DNA of 64,000 nt from Streptosporangium pseudovulgare (GCF_014648055.1 NZ_BMQJ01000001.1:526580-590579); one strand, 5' to 3'; shown: positions 1 to 8,773, counted from the first letter of the stretch. Translations and numbers: made by a program. Notes: a model not told the origin generated them from the sequence alone.

Positions 1-1098
1 CCGCATGAAGGGCAGCGGGCCGCACAGGTAGACGGTCGCCCCCTCGGGGATCTCCACCCCGGCGAGGTCCATCCACCCGGAGCGCTCCCCGTCGGCCGCG
101 CCGTCCTCGTACCAGAGGATCCGCGTCGCGTCCGGCAGCGCGGCGACCAGCCGCTCGGTGTCCTCGCGCAGCGCGTGGTCGGCCGGGGAGCGGTCGGCGT
201 GCAGTACCAGCACGCGCCGCGTGGAGCCGGTGCCGACCAGGTGCTCCAGCATCGCGACCATGGGGGTGCAGCCGATGCCGGCCGAGGCGAGCACGAGCGG
301 GGCGTCGCCGTCCTCCAGGGCCACGTCGCCGAAGGGCGTCGTCAGGGTGAGCTCGTCCCCCTCGCGGACGGTGGCGTGCAGGAGGTTCGAGACCTCGCCG
401 TCCGGGCCACCCTCACCGCGCACCCGCTTGACGGTGATGCGCCGGATGCCGTCGGAGTCCGTGCCGGACAGGCTGTACTGGCGGAGCTGGCGCACGCCGT
501 CGGGCATGCGCGCCTCGACGCTGACGTACTGGCCGGGACGGGCGGGCGGGATCGGCCCGCCGTCGGCCGGGCGCAGCAGGAAGGAGACCACGTCGGGCGT
601 CTCCTCGCGGCGCCCGACGACGCGCCACTGACGCCGGCTGTCGCCGTCGGCGATGCCCGCCTCGCCGTAGAGGCGGGCCTCCATGGCGATCAGCGAGCCG
701 GCCATCAGCCAGTACACCTCGTCCCAGGCCGCGGCGACGTCCGGGGTGACGGCGTCGCCCAGCACCTCGGCGATCGCGCCGAAGAGGTACTTGTGGACGA
801 TCACGTACTGGTCGTCGGTGACCCCGAGCGAGGTGTGCTTGTGGGCGATGCGGGCCAGCAGCGCGTCGGGGCGCTCACCGGGGTTGTCCAGCAGCATCGT
901 GGCGAACGCGGCGATGGAGCCGGCCAGGGCGCGGCGCTGCGCTCCGCTGGCCTGGTTGCCGCGGTTGAACAGGCCGTCGAGCAGTTCCGGCCGGTCGGCG
1001 AACATCGAGTCATAGAACCGGGCGGTGATGTCGTCGAGCGATGCTCCGATGACCGGCAGCGTGCTGCGGACGATCGCTGCGGACTCCGCGGACAGCAT
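1..1098 (-). CDS. hmp: Flavohemoprotein (nitric oxide dioxygenase), C-terminus cut by window edge
   Basis: This cytoplasmic enzyme oxidises NO to nitrate using O2, NAD(P)H, heme and FAD. From the ATG at 1098, 366 codons are open to base 1, so roughly the last 30 residues of a normal ~400-residue protein lie outside. The N-terminal globin domain carries the proximal heme histidine in KHTS (about residue 88). A reductase domain follows with the FAD motif RQYSLSG and the nucleotide-binding GIGCTP. A strong AGGAGG lies 7 bases before the start. It sits directly behind nsrR on the same strand, and the NsrR-like palindrome at 1140-1162 lies in its promoter region, so NO-dependent derepression is the obvious inference. 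Confidence 0.94.
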   Translation of the reverse strand, partial: MLSAESAAIVRSTLPVIGASLDDITARFYDSMFADRPELLDGLFNRGNQASGAQRRALAGSIAAFATMLLDNPGERPDALLARIAHKHTSLGVTDDQYVIVHKYLFGAIAEVLGDAVTPDVAAAWDEVYWLMAGSLIAMEARLYGEAGIADGDSRRQWRVVGRREETPDVVSFLLRPADGGPIPPARPGQYVSVEARMPDGVRQLRQYSLSGTDSDGIRRITVKRVRGEGGPDGEVSNLLHATVREGDELTLTTPFGDVALEDGDAPLVLASAGIGCTPMVAMLEHLVGTGSTRRVLVLHADRSPADHALREDTERLVAALPDATRILWYEDGAADGERSGWMDLAGVEIPEGATVYLCGPLPFMR

Positions 1099-1139
1099 GT
1101 GACCTCCTACGACAGGTACGGGGGAGACGCGGCCAACTT

Positions 1140-1162
1140 AATTTGCATCTCACATACATATT
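1140..1162. promoter_or_regulatory. Candidate NsrR operator in the hmp promoter
   Basis: This is a 23-base near-palindrome centred on base 1151, with left half AATTTGCATCT and right half ACATACATATT. Eight of the eleven half-site positions are symmetric, including the outer AAT/ATT and the GCAT/ATAC region. It is strikingly AT-rich for this genome and fits the 11-1-11 architecture of known NsrR sites. It lies 42 bases upstream of the hmp start. Binding is inferred and not shown. Confidence 0.75.
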
Positions 1163-1284
1163 AAAGACCGCGTTGCCGCCCCTCCCCCGGTGCCGGAAGT
1201 CACCCGTCATAGGGCCTAAAGTCACATCATCCGAAAACCCGCTGTTCAGCGGGGTTCCGCAAGGGCGATGTCCCCACCGGGACG

Positions 1285-1902
1285 TCAGACTGTGGCGGAA
1301 GACACGCCCGGCGTCACCCCGGAGGACCCCTCGAACGGCGTCCCGGGCACCACACCGGCCTCCGTTCCGGACGCGACCTCGCGCGGCACCCCTTCGGACG
1401 CGACCTCGCGCGTCGCCCCTTCGGACGCGACCTCGCGCGGCGCCCCGGACGGCTCGCCGGACGACACCCTCGGCGGCAGCAGGTCGATCAGCACCGGGCC
1501 GGTCGGCTCCGCCACCAGGTCGTCGATCGTGATCGGGTCGAGCGCGGCGTAGAACGCCTCCCTGGCCCGCGCCAGCGCCCCCCGCAGCCGGCACGCGGCC
1601 CGCAGCGGGCAGGGCACCGCGTCCTCGCAGCCCGCCACGTCGCCGTCCCCCTCCAGCGCGCGGACGATGGCGCCGACCGACGCCCGGTGACCCGCCCCGG
1701 TCAGCCGCAGCCCTCCCCCGCGCCCGCGCCGGGTGTCCACCAGCCCCATCTCGCTCAGCCGCGCCACCGCCTTGGCCGCGTGGGTGTACGGCACGGCCAG
1801 CACCTCGGCGACCGACCGGGTGGTGGGCTGCTCCTCGCCGTCCGCCACGGCCAGCCGCATCACGATGCGGAGCGAGATGTCGGTGAAGGCGGTCAGACGC
1901 AT
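1285..1902 (-). CDS. nsrR: NsrR-type Rrf2 family NO-sensing repressor with an extended C-terminal tail
   Basis: Rrf2-family iron-sulfur transcriptional repressor. The N-terminal winged helix (residues 1-80) is followed by a cluster-binding loop with Cys92, Cys98 and Cys104 (C-x5-C-x5-C). Asp8 is also present; Asp plus three Cys is the [4Fe-4S] ligand set described for Streptomyces coelicolor NsrR. I chose the ATG at 1902 because it gives the canonical MRLT start. It is 205 aa against roughly 150 for the family. The excess is a disordered tail from about residue 145 containing three copies of REVAS spaced nine residues apart, encoded by a DNA repeat around 1370-1440. hmp lies downstream, 186 bases away. 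Confidence 0.9.
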   Translation of the reverse strand: MRLTAFTDISLRIVMRLAVADGEEQPTTRSVAEVLAVPYTHAAKAVARLSEMGLVDTRRGRGGGLRLTGAGHRASVGAIVRALEGDGDVAGCEDAVPCPLRAACRLRGALARAREAFYAALDPITIDDLVAEPTGPVLIDLLPPRVSSGEPSGAPREVASEGATREVASEGVPREVASGTEAGVVPGTPFEGSSGVTPGVSSATV

Positions 1903-2104
1903 GCAATCACGGTATTCCGTCCCACCGGCTCCGACGACCGGCCGGGACGGCGGGACTCCGGGCCCGCCGCGGGGCGAACCGCGAGGCGGCATGAACACCG
2001 CGGGTGGACCGGCCGGACGCCCCTCACGGGTGGTGGACGCGACCGGCGCCGGCGGCATGGCGCTCCCCGCCGGCATGGCTTCCGCCGACATGCGGTGAGT
2101 ACGG

Positions 2105-2551
2105 CTACGCGGCCCTGCCCATGTTCCTGATCCGGGCCGCCAGGGAGGCGGGATCGCTCCCGACCTGGACCACGATGCGGTCGAGCGGGCCTTCGCTCAG
2201 CTCCAGCCGGAGCGCCGCCCCGTCGCGCCCGGTCAGCCAGTACGACACTCCATCCGGTCCGGAGAAGGTGCCCGCCGTCAGGCCGGGGAACGACGTGGCG
2301 ACGAAACGCATGCCGGGTGGATTCAGGCCGCCGATGTCCAGCACGGAGGCCCAGGCGATCGCGTCCGCGGGGACACGGATGCTCCAGCGGAACGAAAGGA
2401 CCTTGAAAATGCCCCGCGGCCTGATCAGGATCTCCCTCCCCGACACCGTCACATCGGCCAGATCACCGTCCCTGGCGTGCAGCACGCCGTACAGGATCAG
2501 TGCGAGCAGGACCACGATGGGGAACAGCGCGGTGAGCAGGTCTGCGGCCAC
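2105..2551 (-). CDS. Small membrane-anchored protein, possible PH-like domain
   Basis: A 148-aa protein with a single N-terminal membrane segment (residues 4-24, LLTALFPIVVLLALILYGVL), followed by a soluble beta-rich domain. The alternating hydrophobic strands and lengths resemble bacterial PH-domain (YdbT/PH_2-like) membrane proteins. No catalytic motif is visible and I do not recognise a specific function. The start is a GTG with a GAGGA about 14 bases upstream. It stands alone, with non-coding gaps of about 200 and 160 bases on either side. Confidence 0.6.
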   Translation of the reverse strand: MAADLLTALFPIVVLLALILYGVLHARDGDLADVTVSGREILIRPRGIFKVLSFRWSIRVPADAIAWASVLDIGGLNPPGMRFVATSFPGLTAGTFSGPDGVSYWLTGRDGAALRLELSEGPLDRIVVQVGSDPASLAARIRNMGRAA

Positions 2552-2710
2552 CCGTCCATCCTCATACCGCGCCGATCACCGGTCCAGTGGCCCGACGGCG
2601 CCCTCCGTCCACCGGTGACCCGGTCGGCGAACCGGATCCCCGTTCCCATGTCGGGGAAACTCATGTGCTCGACAACGCCGTGACCACCCGGCCCCGGTTG
2701 AAGCCCCGTC

Positions 2711-3175
2711 TCATCCGTTACCGGCCCCGCCTGACCGCCCCGGCCGGCCATCTCTTCCCGGAGGAGTGGCCCTGATCAGCACGACGCCGGTCGCGAACCC
2801 CAGCGCCACGCACAGCGGCGTGTACAGCAGCAGGTTGAGCCAGTAGAACGGGGTGCCGGTGTCCGTGCCCAGCCCGGAGGCCCACGCGAGGCCGAGCTCC
2901 GCACGTACGAGCAGCCCCCCGCCCAGCGCGAGCGTGACCACCTTGGCGGGCCGGCCGCCCTGCCCGCGAGAGACGGCGATCACCGACAGGGCGGCGACGG
3001 TGAGCACGGCGATCAGGGGCACGAGCGTCCGCGCCGTGAAGGGCGTCTCGAAGTCGAGCACCGCCAGGGAGAGCGCCCGCGGGTCCGCGGCCGGCCGGAC
3101 CAGCCAGTACAGGTGAAGGAACGCGTCGGCCAGCAGGCCTGCGGCGACGAAGGCCGCCGGGAGTGAGATTCTCAT
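2711..3175 (-). CDS. Four-helix integral membrane protein (DUF3995-like)
   Basis: A 154-aa protein with four predicted membrane helices starting at about residues 5, 50, 85 and 120, short loops and a basic tail. The LHLYWL in the first helix and FYWLNLLLYTPLC in the last resemble actinobacterial DUF3995 proteins, whose function is unknown. I used the ATG at 3175 because it places the first helix at the N-terminus; longer in-frame extensions read into an unrelated low-complexity stretch. It is divergent from the 3269 gene, so the two may share a promoter region. Confidence 0.65.
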   Translation of the reverse strand: MRISLPAAFVAAGLLADAFLHLYWLVRPAADPRALSLAVLDFETPFTARTLVPLIAVLTVAALSVIAVSRGQGGRPAKVVTLALGGGLLVRAELGLAWASGLGTDTGTPFYWLNLLLYTPLCVALGFATGVVLIRATPPGRDGRPGRSGGAGNG

Positions 3176-3268
3176 ATCCAGCAGGAGGCGCGGAAATCGC
3201 CGGTGGTTCCATGGAACCTCCGCCGCGATCGACGCCTCTGGATGGTTATGACGTGGCCTGTTGCTGAT

Positions 3269-3706
3269 ATGGACCCGGTACGAAGACTGCGAGTGCTCGC
3301 CTCCGCCATCTCCGGCGCGTGTGTGGTCGAGCGCGTCATCCCCGCCCCGTTCGAGGACATCTGGTCCGTGGTGAGCGCCCTGGAAGAGGAGTTCGGCACC
3401 TTCGAACCGGACATGCGCCACCTGACCGTCGTATCCGGTCACGGGAGCGAGCGCCTGGTGGTCAAGGCACGGAGCAGGTACGGCATGCGCGCCAGGTTCG
3501 ACGTCGAGTTGTGTCCCGGCTGGTGCTGGATGCAGAGCAGGTTCCTGATCGTCGGCGTGGCGGCGGTACCGGTACCGGGAGGGACCCTGGTCGCGCAGAC
3601 CGGAGGGGTCCGCGTTCCCGGCCGGGCGGCGCTGGTGCCCGTGGGCGTGCGGACCGCGGGCGAGAAGGCGTTGGCCAGACTCGAGGCCAAGGTCACGCGG
3701 CGATGA
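3269..3706 (+). CDS. Hypothetical protein, possible SRPBCC fold, coupled to an ECF sigma factor
   Basis: About 145 aa. The opening VVERVIPAPFEDIWSVVSAL resembles the first strand and helix of START/SRPBCC proteins. The later pattern (FDVELCPGWCWMQSRFL, then alternating strands) is compatible with that fold, but no ligand residues can be assigned. The start is uncertain: ATGs exist at 3203, 3242, 3248 and 3269, none with a good ribosome-binding site. Its stop overlaps the sigma-factor start (ATGA at 3703-3706), so the two are translationally coupled and the protein may act in the same regulatory pathway. Confidence 0.6.
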   Translation: MDPVRRLRVLASAISGACVVERVIPAPFEDIWSVVSALEEEFGTFEPDMRHLTVVSGHGSERLVVKARSRYGMRARFDVELCPGWCWMQSRFLIVGVAAVPVPGGTLVAQTGGVRVPGRAALVPVGVRTAGEKALARLEAKVTRR

Positions 3707-4185
3707 GCGCCGACCTGGTGCGGGCCGCGCAGGGCGGCGACACGATGGCCATGAACGACCTGCTGAGCGAGCTGACACCCTACCTCGGCAGGATCTGCGG
3801 GCCCATCGCGCTCGACAACGGGCCCGACGCCGTCCAGGAGGCACTGATCGCGATCTTCCGGAACCTGGGAAGCCTGCGTGATCCGCGGGCCCTGCACGGC
3901 TGGGCCCGGGCGATAGCCGTACGGGAAGCAGTCAGGATCGCCAGACGGCGGCACCAGGCGGTGGAGCTCACCGAGCTGCCGTCGAGGCAGGACGTCGAGA
4001 GCGCGGTGAACATCCGTGACGTGCTCAAGCGGCTGTCAGCCGAGCATCGGGCGGTGCTGGTCCTGCGTGACCTGGAAGGACTGCCGGAGGATGAAGCGGC
4101 GCGGCTGCTGCGCGTGCCGGAGGGGACGGTCAAGTCCCGTCTGCACCGCGCCCGCCGGAGCTTTCGCAACGCGTGGCGGTCGTAA
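3703..4185 (+). CDS. ECF-type RNA polymerase sigma factor
   Basis: A 160-aa extracytoplasmic-function sigma factor. Region 2 spans residues 10-75 (TPYLGRICGP...DAVQEALIAIFRNLGSLRDP...LHGWARAIAVREAVRIAR). Region 4 spans about 105-155 (LSAEHRAVLVLRDLEGLPEDEAARLLRVPEGTVKSRLHRARRS), with a clear helix-turn-helix. The length is typical. It starts on the last bases of the preceding gene and is followed 60 bases later by an alpha/beta hydrolase that may be in the same operon. No anti-sigma factor is visible, so the signal it responds to is unknown. Confidence 0.88.
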   Translation: MSADLVRAAQGGDTMAMNDLLSELTPYLGRICGPIALDNGPDAVQEALIAIFRNLGSLRDPRALHGWARAIAVREAVRIARRRHQAVELTELPSRQDVESAVNIRDVLKRLSAEHRAVLVLRDLEGLPEDEAARLLRVPEGTVKSRLHRARRSFRNAWRS

Positions 4186-4245
4186 GGAACCTCCCGACGC
4201 CCGCCCGCCTCCTTCTGGTGGAATCCCACAGAACGGAGAGCATCC

Positions 4246-5169
4246 ATGAGACCTCGCACGCTCGTGGTCCTGAGCCTGATCATCACCCTGGCAGTCGGCG
4301 CCGCCCTTTACGGCGCGCACGGTTACCGCCCCGCGGTCGCGAGCTACCGGCCGCCCGCGAACGCGCGGTTCCTCGACACCCCGCTCGCTCGCTTCCACTA
4401 CGTCAAGGAGGGCTCCGGAGCGCCGGTCGTCCTGCTCTCACCCGGGGCCTCCTGGACCTACGGCTGGCGCCGTCAGGTCCCGGAACTGGCCCGCGAGCAC
4501 ACGGTCTACGTGGTGGACCTGCCGGGCCAGGGCTTCACCCGGCTGAAGGACCGGAGCTTCACCTGGGACCTGAAGGGGATGACCAAGGCGATCGACGTGT
4601 TCCTGGACGCGGCGGGCATCCAGCGTGCCGCGCTCGGCGGGCTGTCGTGGAGCGGAGGCTGGGCGCTGGCCTACGCCCAGCGCCACCCCGGACGCGTCAG
4701 CCGCCTGCTCCTGCTGGCCCCGTCCGGCGCGAGCACCCGAGACACCTGGGTGTACGAACTCATGAAGTACCCGGTCATCGGGGAGCTGTGGAACAACTGG
4801 TACTACGCCGACAGGTCCAGCTCACGCTCCGCGCTCAACCGGATCCACATCAACCGGGGCCGCATCACCGAGGAGGACGTGGACGCGTTCTGGGCGCCCG
4901 GCACCTTCCCCGACAACTTGGAGAGCCAGATTCTGCTCGAACGCGGCCTGGACTGGCGGGAGACCCTCGCCGCCATGCCGGCCACCACCACGCCCGCCCT
5001 GGTGATCTGGGGACGCCGGGACACCGTCAACCCCGTGGGGCAGGCCCGGGAGTTCGCGCGCCGGATGCCCGCCGTGCAGGTGCGCGAACTCGACGGCTGC
5101 GGCCACGCGCTGACCACCGACTGTCCGGAGCAGGTCACCCGGCTGCTGGCGGGCTACCTGCGGCGATGA
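4246..5169 (+). CDS. Membrane-anchored or secreted alpha/beta-hydrolase
   Basis: A 307-aa alpha/beta-hydrolase-fold protein. Residues 5-24 form a hydrophobic signal or anchor segment, so the catalytic domain is probably extracytoplasmic. The nucleophile elbow reads LSWSGGW (Ser about 136), the acid is probably in VIWGRRD, and the histidine is in GCGHAL near the C-terminus. The oxyanion motif region is LLSPGASW. The substrate cannot be told; the family includes esterases, haloperoxidase-like enzymes and dehalogenases. It follows the ECF sigma factor by 60 bases on the same strand. Confidence 0.85.
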   Translation: MRPRTLVVLSLIITLAVGAALYGAHGYRPAVASYRPPANARFLDTPLARFHYVKEGSGAPVVLLSPGASWTYGWRRQVPELAREHTVYVVDLPGQGFTRLKDRSFTWDLKGMTKAIDVFLDAAGIQRAALGGLSWSGGWALAYAQRHPGRVSRLLLLAPSGASTRDTWVYELMKYPVIGELWNNWYYADRSSSRSALNRIHINRGRITEEDVDAFWAPGTFPDNLESQILLERGLDWRETLAAMPATTTPALVIWGRRDTVNPVGQAREFARRMPAVQVRELDGCGHALTTDCPEQVTRLLAGYLRR

Positions 5170-5327
5170 CGCCGGGGGCGTTGCCTGCCATGTTCGCGGA
5201 TGGTCCAGGCCCCCGGTGATCGGCCGCCTTACAGATGGGCCGGCAGCATGTCCAGCGGCCGCGGATCACGGTCTCCGGCCGCCGTGGCCGTCCTCCCCAC
5301 CGGGCCGGAGGTGTGCTATCAATTAAA

Positions 5328-5351
5328 TGACCGAACAGCGTGTTTTGGTCA
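5328..5351. promoter_or_regulatory. Candidate TetR operator
   Basis: A 24-base imperfect inverted repeat begins TGACCGAA and ends TTTTGGTCA, with outer arms TGACC/GGTCA. It sits in an AT-rich patch about 30 bases before the TetR start. The position suits autoregulation of the tetR / phosphotransferase pair. Symmetry is 8 of 12 positions, so this is only a candidate. Confidence 0.42.
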
Positions 5352-5381
5352 AAATTCTCGGAACGGCTGGTTCGCACGGAC

Positions 5382-6263
5382 ATGACGGCACAGAACAGAA
5401 CCCGCGACGGCTCGTCGACCGGCGCGGAAGACGGCCCGAGGGCCGCCACGGGAGACGGACCGGGAGGCGGCGCGGAAGACGGGCCGGAAGACGGCGCGAA
5501 AGGCGGGCCGGAAGACGCGGCGCGGCCCAGGCGGCCCGGCCGGCCACCGCGTGACGCCGCCCGCCACCTGGAGCGGGCGCACCGCATCCTCGACACCGCC
5601 GGCGAACTCGTCCTCGACCGGGGCTACGACGCCACCACCATCGGGGACATCGCCCGGCGCGCCGGGGTCGCCAAGGGCACGATCTACCTGCACTGGCGGA
5701 CCCGCGAGGAGCTGTTCGCCGCGCTGCTGCGCCGGGAACGGGCCGAGATGGCGGCCGAGGTGCGGCAGCGCGCGGAGGACACCCCCGGCCGGCTCCGCGA
5801 CCTGCTCGGCCTACTCGCCGCCGGGCTGCTCCGCAGACCTCTGCTGCGGGCGAGCCTCCTCGGCGACTCGGCGGTGCTGGGCGGGCTCACCCGGGCCAAG
5901 CGCGACGACCGGGCGGACGCCGAGCTGCGCGCCGGACTCGGCCCCTACCTCGCCGCGCTGACCCGGCACGGCGCGCTGCGGGCCGACCTGACGCCCGCCG
6001 AGCACGTGACGGCCCTCTCCTCCATCCTCTACGGGTTCCTGACCATCCCCCGCCTGCTGCCCGGGCCGTACGTCCCGGACGACGAGCGGCTGGCGGAGCT
6101 CGTCGCGGACGCCTGCGGCCGGACGATGGAGTCCGGCACGGCGCCCACCGATGACGACGCCCGCGAGATCCGGCGGGCGACCCTGCGGCACATCGACTTC
6201 GTCCTGGAAGGCGCGCGGCGGAAGCTGAGCCTGTCCCTGGGCACCGAGGAGACCCCCCGATGA
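5382..6263 (+). CDS. TetR family transcriptional regulator with a disordered N-terminal extension
   Basis: A 293-aa regulator. After about 60 residues of Gly/Asp/Glu-rich repetitive sequence (GAEDGP..., GPEDGA...), a typical TetR DNA-binding domain follows: ILDTAGELVLDRGYDATTIGDIARRAGVAKGTIYLHWRTREELF. The all-helical ligand domain then shows no recognisable ligand signature. The start at 5382 was preferred over the ATG at 5340 because 5340 lies inside the putative operator. The last bases overlap the next gene (ATGA at 6260), so it is co-transcribed with and probably represses the phosphotransferase-like enzyme. Confidence 0.88.
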   Translation: MTAQNRTRDGSSTGAEDGPRAATGDGPGGGAEDGPEDGAKGGPEDAARPRRPGRPPRDAARHLERAHRILDTAGELVLDRGYDATTIGDIARRAGVAKGTIYLHWRTREELFAALLRRERAEMAAEVRQRAEDTPGRLRDLLGLLAAGLLRRPLLRASLLGDSAVLGGLTRAKRDDRADAELRAGLGPYLAALTRHGALRADLTPAEHVTALSSILYGFLTIPRLLPGPYVPDDERLAELVADACGRTMESGTAPTDDDAREIRRATLRHIDFVLEGARRKLSLSLGTEETPR

Positions 6264-8773
6264 ACGTCATCCCGTTGTCCGACGCCGCCGACCTCGCGAC
6301 CGCGGGCGGCAAGGGCGCCTCCCTCGCCCGGCTGGCCCGCGCGGGCCTGCCGGTCCCCGGCGGCTTCTGCGTCACCACCGGCGCCTACCGCGACTTCGTC
6401 TCCCGCGACGGCCTGCACGAGGAGATCATGCGCGCCGTCGCCGAGCTGCCCGCCGACCGGGCCGCCCGGCGGATCGCGGAGCTGTTCGCCGCCCGGGAGG
6501 TCCCCGCGGGGACCGCCGCGGAGATCCTCGCCGCCCACGCCGGGCTCGGCGACGACGTCCCGGTCGCGGTCCGGTCGTCGGCCACCGCCGAGGACCTGCC
6601 CGGGATGTCCTTCGCCGGGCAGCAGGACACCTACCTCAACATCCGCGCCGACGGCCTGGTCGCGGCGGTCGCGCGCTGCTGGGCGTCGCTGTGGACCGAG
6701 CGGGCCATCGCCTACCGGACCGGCCAGGGCGTCCCGCACGACGACGTGGCGCTGGCCGTGGTCGTCCAGGAGCTGGTGCCCGCCGACGCGGCCGGCGTCA
6801 TGTTCACCGCCGACCCGGTCACCGGCGACCGCGACCGGATCGTGGTCAACGCCTCCTGGGGCCTGGGCGAGGCCGTCGTCGGCGGGCAGGTGACGCCCGA
6901 CACCGTCGTGGTCGACCGGTCCACCGGCGAGGTCGCCGAGGAACACGTCGCCGACAAGACCGTCATGACGGTCCGCACGGCCGGCGGCACCCGCGAGGAG
7001 CCGGTCCCGGACGACCTGCGCCGCCGCCCCGTGCTCGACCGGGCGCGGGCCGTACGGCTGGCCCGGCTCGGCGGGGAGATCGAGGAGCTGTACGGCACGC
7101 CCATGGACGTCGAGTGGGCCCTGCACGACGGCACGCTGCACATCCTGCAGGCCCGCCCGGTCACCGGCCTGCGCCGGCCCGTCGAGGAGTGGAACGACAC
7201 CCTCAAGGGCGACTACCTGTGGACCTCCGCCAACCTCGGCGAGGCCATCCCCGACGTGATGACGCCCTGCACCTGGTCGGTCGTGCGGCTCTTCATCGTC
7301 GAGGCCATGTCGGCCTCCGCGCTGCCCGGCTTCGACCTGGTCGGCAACATCGGCGGCCGGTTCTACATGAACCTGAGCGTGATGCACTCGTTCGCCGCGG
7401 CGCTGGGCATGAAGGGGCGGCTCGGCGCGACCGAGCAGGTCTTCGGCAGGCTCCCGCCCGGCCTGGACGTGCCGTCGCTGCCCGCCTCCCGCTGGGAGAT
7501 CATCGGGGCCGTGCTGCCCATGGCCTTCACGCTGCGCCGGCGGGTGCGGGTCAACCTCGCGCGGATGCCCGCCTTCCTCGCCACGGCGCGGGAGCGCAAC
7601 GCGCGGCTGCGCGGGCGGATCGCCGCGACGACCTCCCCCGGCGAGCTGGCCGCCCTGTGGGAGGGGGAGCTGCTGCCGTACCTGGTGGAGGCGTGCCGCG
7701 TCCTGGAGGCCGCCGGGCGGCAGGGCGGCGCGACCCTGGTCATGACCCGCGACCGGCTGCGCAGGCTGGTGGGCGAGATCGACGCCGAGGCGATGCTCAC
7801 CGGGGCCGGGGCCGACGGGGAGCTGGCCAGTCTCGGCCCGATCGTCGGCCTGGGCAGGCTGGCCAGGGGCGAGATCGACCGGGAGACGTTCGCCCGCGAG
7901 TACGGGCACCGGGGTCCGCACGAGTTCGAGCTGTCGGCCCCCCGGCCCGGCGAGGACCCGCGGTGGATCGACGCGCAGCTCGCCGCCATGTCCGGGACCA
8001 AGCACCGGGAGGAGGAGCTGTTCGCCCGCCGGAGGGAGGCGGGTGAGGCGGCCTGGCGGCGGTTCGGGGAACGCTTCCCGCGCCGGGTCGCCGCCACGCG
8101 GCGGCGGGTGGCGCGGTGGAACGCGGTCGTCCGCGACCGCGAGGCGGCCCGCTCGGAGGTGATCCGGGCCTTCTGGGCGGTCCGTGACCTCGTGCTGCGG
8201 GCCGGGGAGCTCACCGGCCGCGGCGAGGACCTGTTCTTCCTGTCGATCCAGGAGGTCGTCGCCCTGCTGCGCGGCGACGAGCGCCCCCTGGACCAGGTCG
8301 AGGTACGGCGGGCGACCTACGAGCGCTACGCCGCGCTGCCCGCCTACCCCACGCTGATCGTCGGCCGCTTCGACCCCGAACGCTGGGCCGCCGACCCCGA
8401 CCGGCGGCGCGACCTCTTCGACGCCCGGGGCGGCGGCGTGCCGGTGAGCGAGACGGTCACCGGGTTCCCCGGGGCGCCCGGGATCGTCGAGGGCACGGCC
8501 CGCGTCATCGACTCCCCCGAGGACGGCGACCGGCTCGCCCCGGGCGAGATCCTCGTGACGACGCTGACCAACATCGGCTGGACCCCGATGTTCCCCCGCG
8601 CCGCCGCCGTCGTCACCGACATGGGCGCGCCCCTGTCGCACGCCTCGATCGTCGCGCGCGAGCTGGGCATCCCGGCGGTGGTCGGCACCGGCAACGCGAC
8701 CATGCGCCTGCGCGACGGCGACCGGATCAGGGTGGACGGCGAGCGCGGCACCGTGGAGGTGCTGGCCTCCTGA
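6260..8773 (+). CDS. PEP-utilising phosphotransferase, rifampin-phosphotransferase-like
   Basis: An 837-aa three-part enzyme. The N-terminal ATP-binding domain (about 1-300) has GGKGASLARL, AVRSSATAEDLPGMSFAG and ILQARPV. A long middle helical domain (about 310-730) is followed by a C-terminal swivelling phosphohistidine domain (about 745-837) with the catalytic His794 in PLSHASIVARELGIPAVVG. The C-terminal TIM-barrel PEP/pyruvate domain of PEP synthase is absent. Length and order therefore match rifampin phosphotransferase (ATP + drug to AMP, Pi and phospho-drug). The true substrate is unproven. It is translationally coupled to a TetR gene, as expected for an inducible detoxification enzyme. 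Confidence 0.83.
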   Translation: MNVIPLSDAADLATAGGKGASLARLARAGLPVPGGFCVTTGAYRDFVSRDGLHEEIMRAVAELPADRAARRIAELFAAREVPAGTAAEILAAHAGLGDDVPVAVRSSATAEDLPGMSFAGQQDTYLNIRADGLVAAVARCWASLWTERAIAYRTGQGVPHDDVALAVVVQELVPADAAGVMFTADPVTGDRDRIVVNASWGLGEAVVGGQVTPDTVVVDRSTGEVAEEHVADKTVMTVRTAGGTREEPVPDDLRRRPVLDRARAVRLARLGGEIEELYGTPMDVEWALHDGTLHILQARPVTGLRRPVEEWNDTLKGDYLWTSANLGEAIPDVMTPCTWSVVRLFIVEAMSASALPGFDLVGNIGGRFYMNLSVMHSFAAALGMKGRLGATEQVFGRLPPGLDVPSLPASRWEIIGAVLPMAFTLRRRVRVNLARMPAFLATARERNARLRGRIAATTSPGELAALWEGELLPYLVEACRVLEAAGRQGGATLVMTRDRLRRLVGEIDAEAMLTGAGADGELASLGPIVGLGRLARGEIDRETFAREYGHRGPHEFELSAPRPGEDPRWIDAQLAAMSGTKHREEELFARRREAGEAAWRRFGERFPRRVAATRRRVARWNAVVRDREAARSEVIRAFWAVRDLVLRAGELTGRGEDLFFLSIQEVVALLRGDERPLDQVEVRRATYERYAALPAYPTLIVGRFDPERWAADPDRRRDLFDARGGGVPVSETVTGFPGAPGIVEGTARVIDSPEDGDRLAPGEILVTTLTNIGWTPMFPRAAAVVTDMGAPLSHASIVARELGIPAVVGTGNATMRLRDGDRIRVDGERGTVEVLAS

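Noticed and set aside
6029..8641. 870-codon open frame on the minus strand
   Set aside because: It lies entirely antisense to the phosphotransferase-like gene, has Gly/Arg/Pro-rich composition without motifs, and arises from the GC bias.
6260..8773. PEP synthase (ppsA)
   Set aside because: The C-terminal PEP/pyruvate-binding TIM barrel is missing and the length matches the rifampin-phosphotransferase architecture. A 19-bp rifamycin-associated inverted repeat was also looked for upstream and not found.
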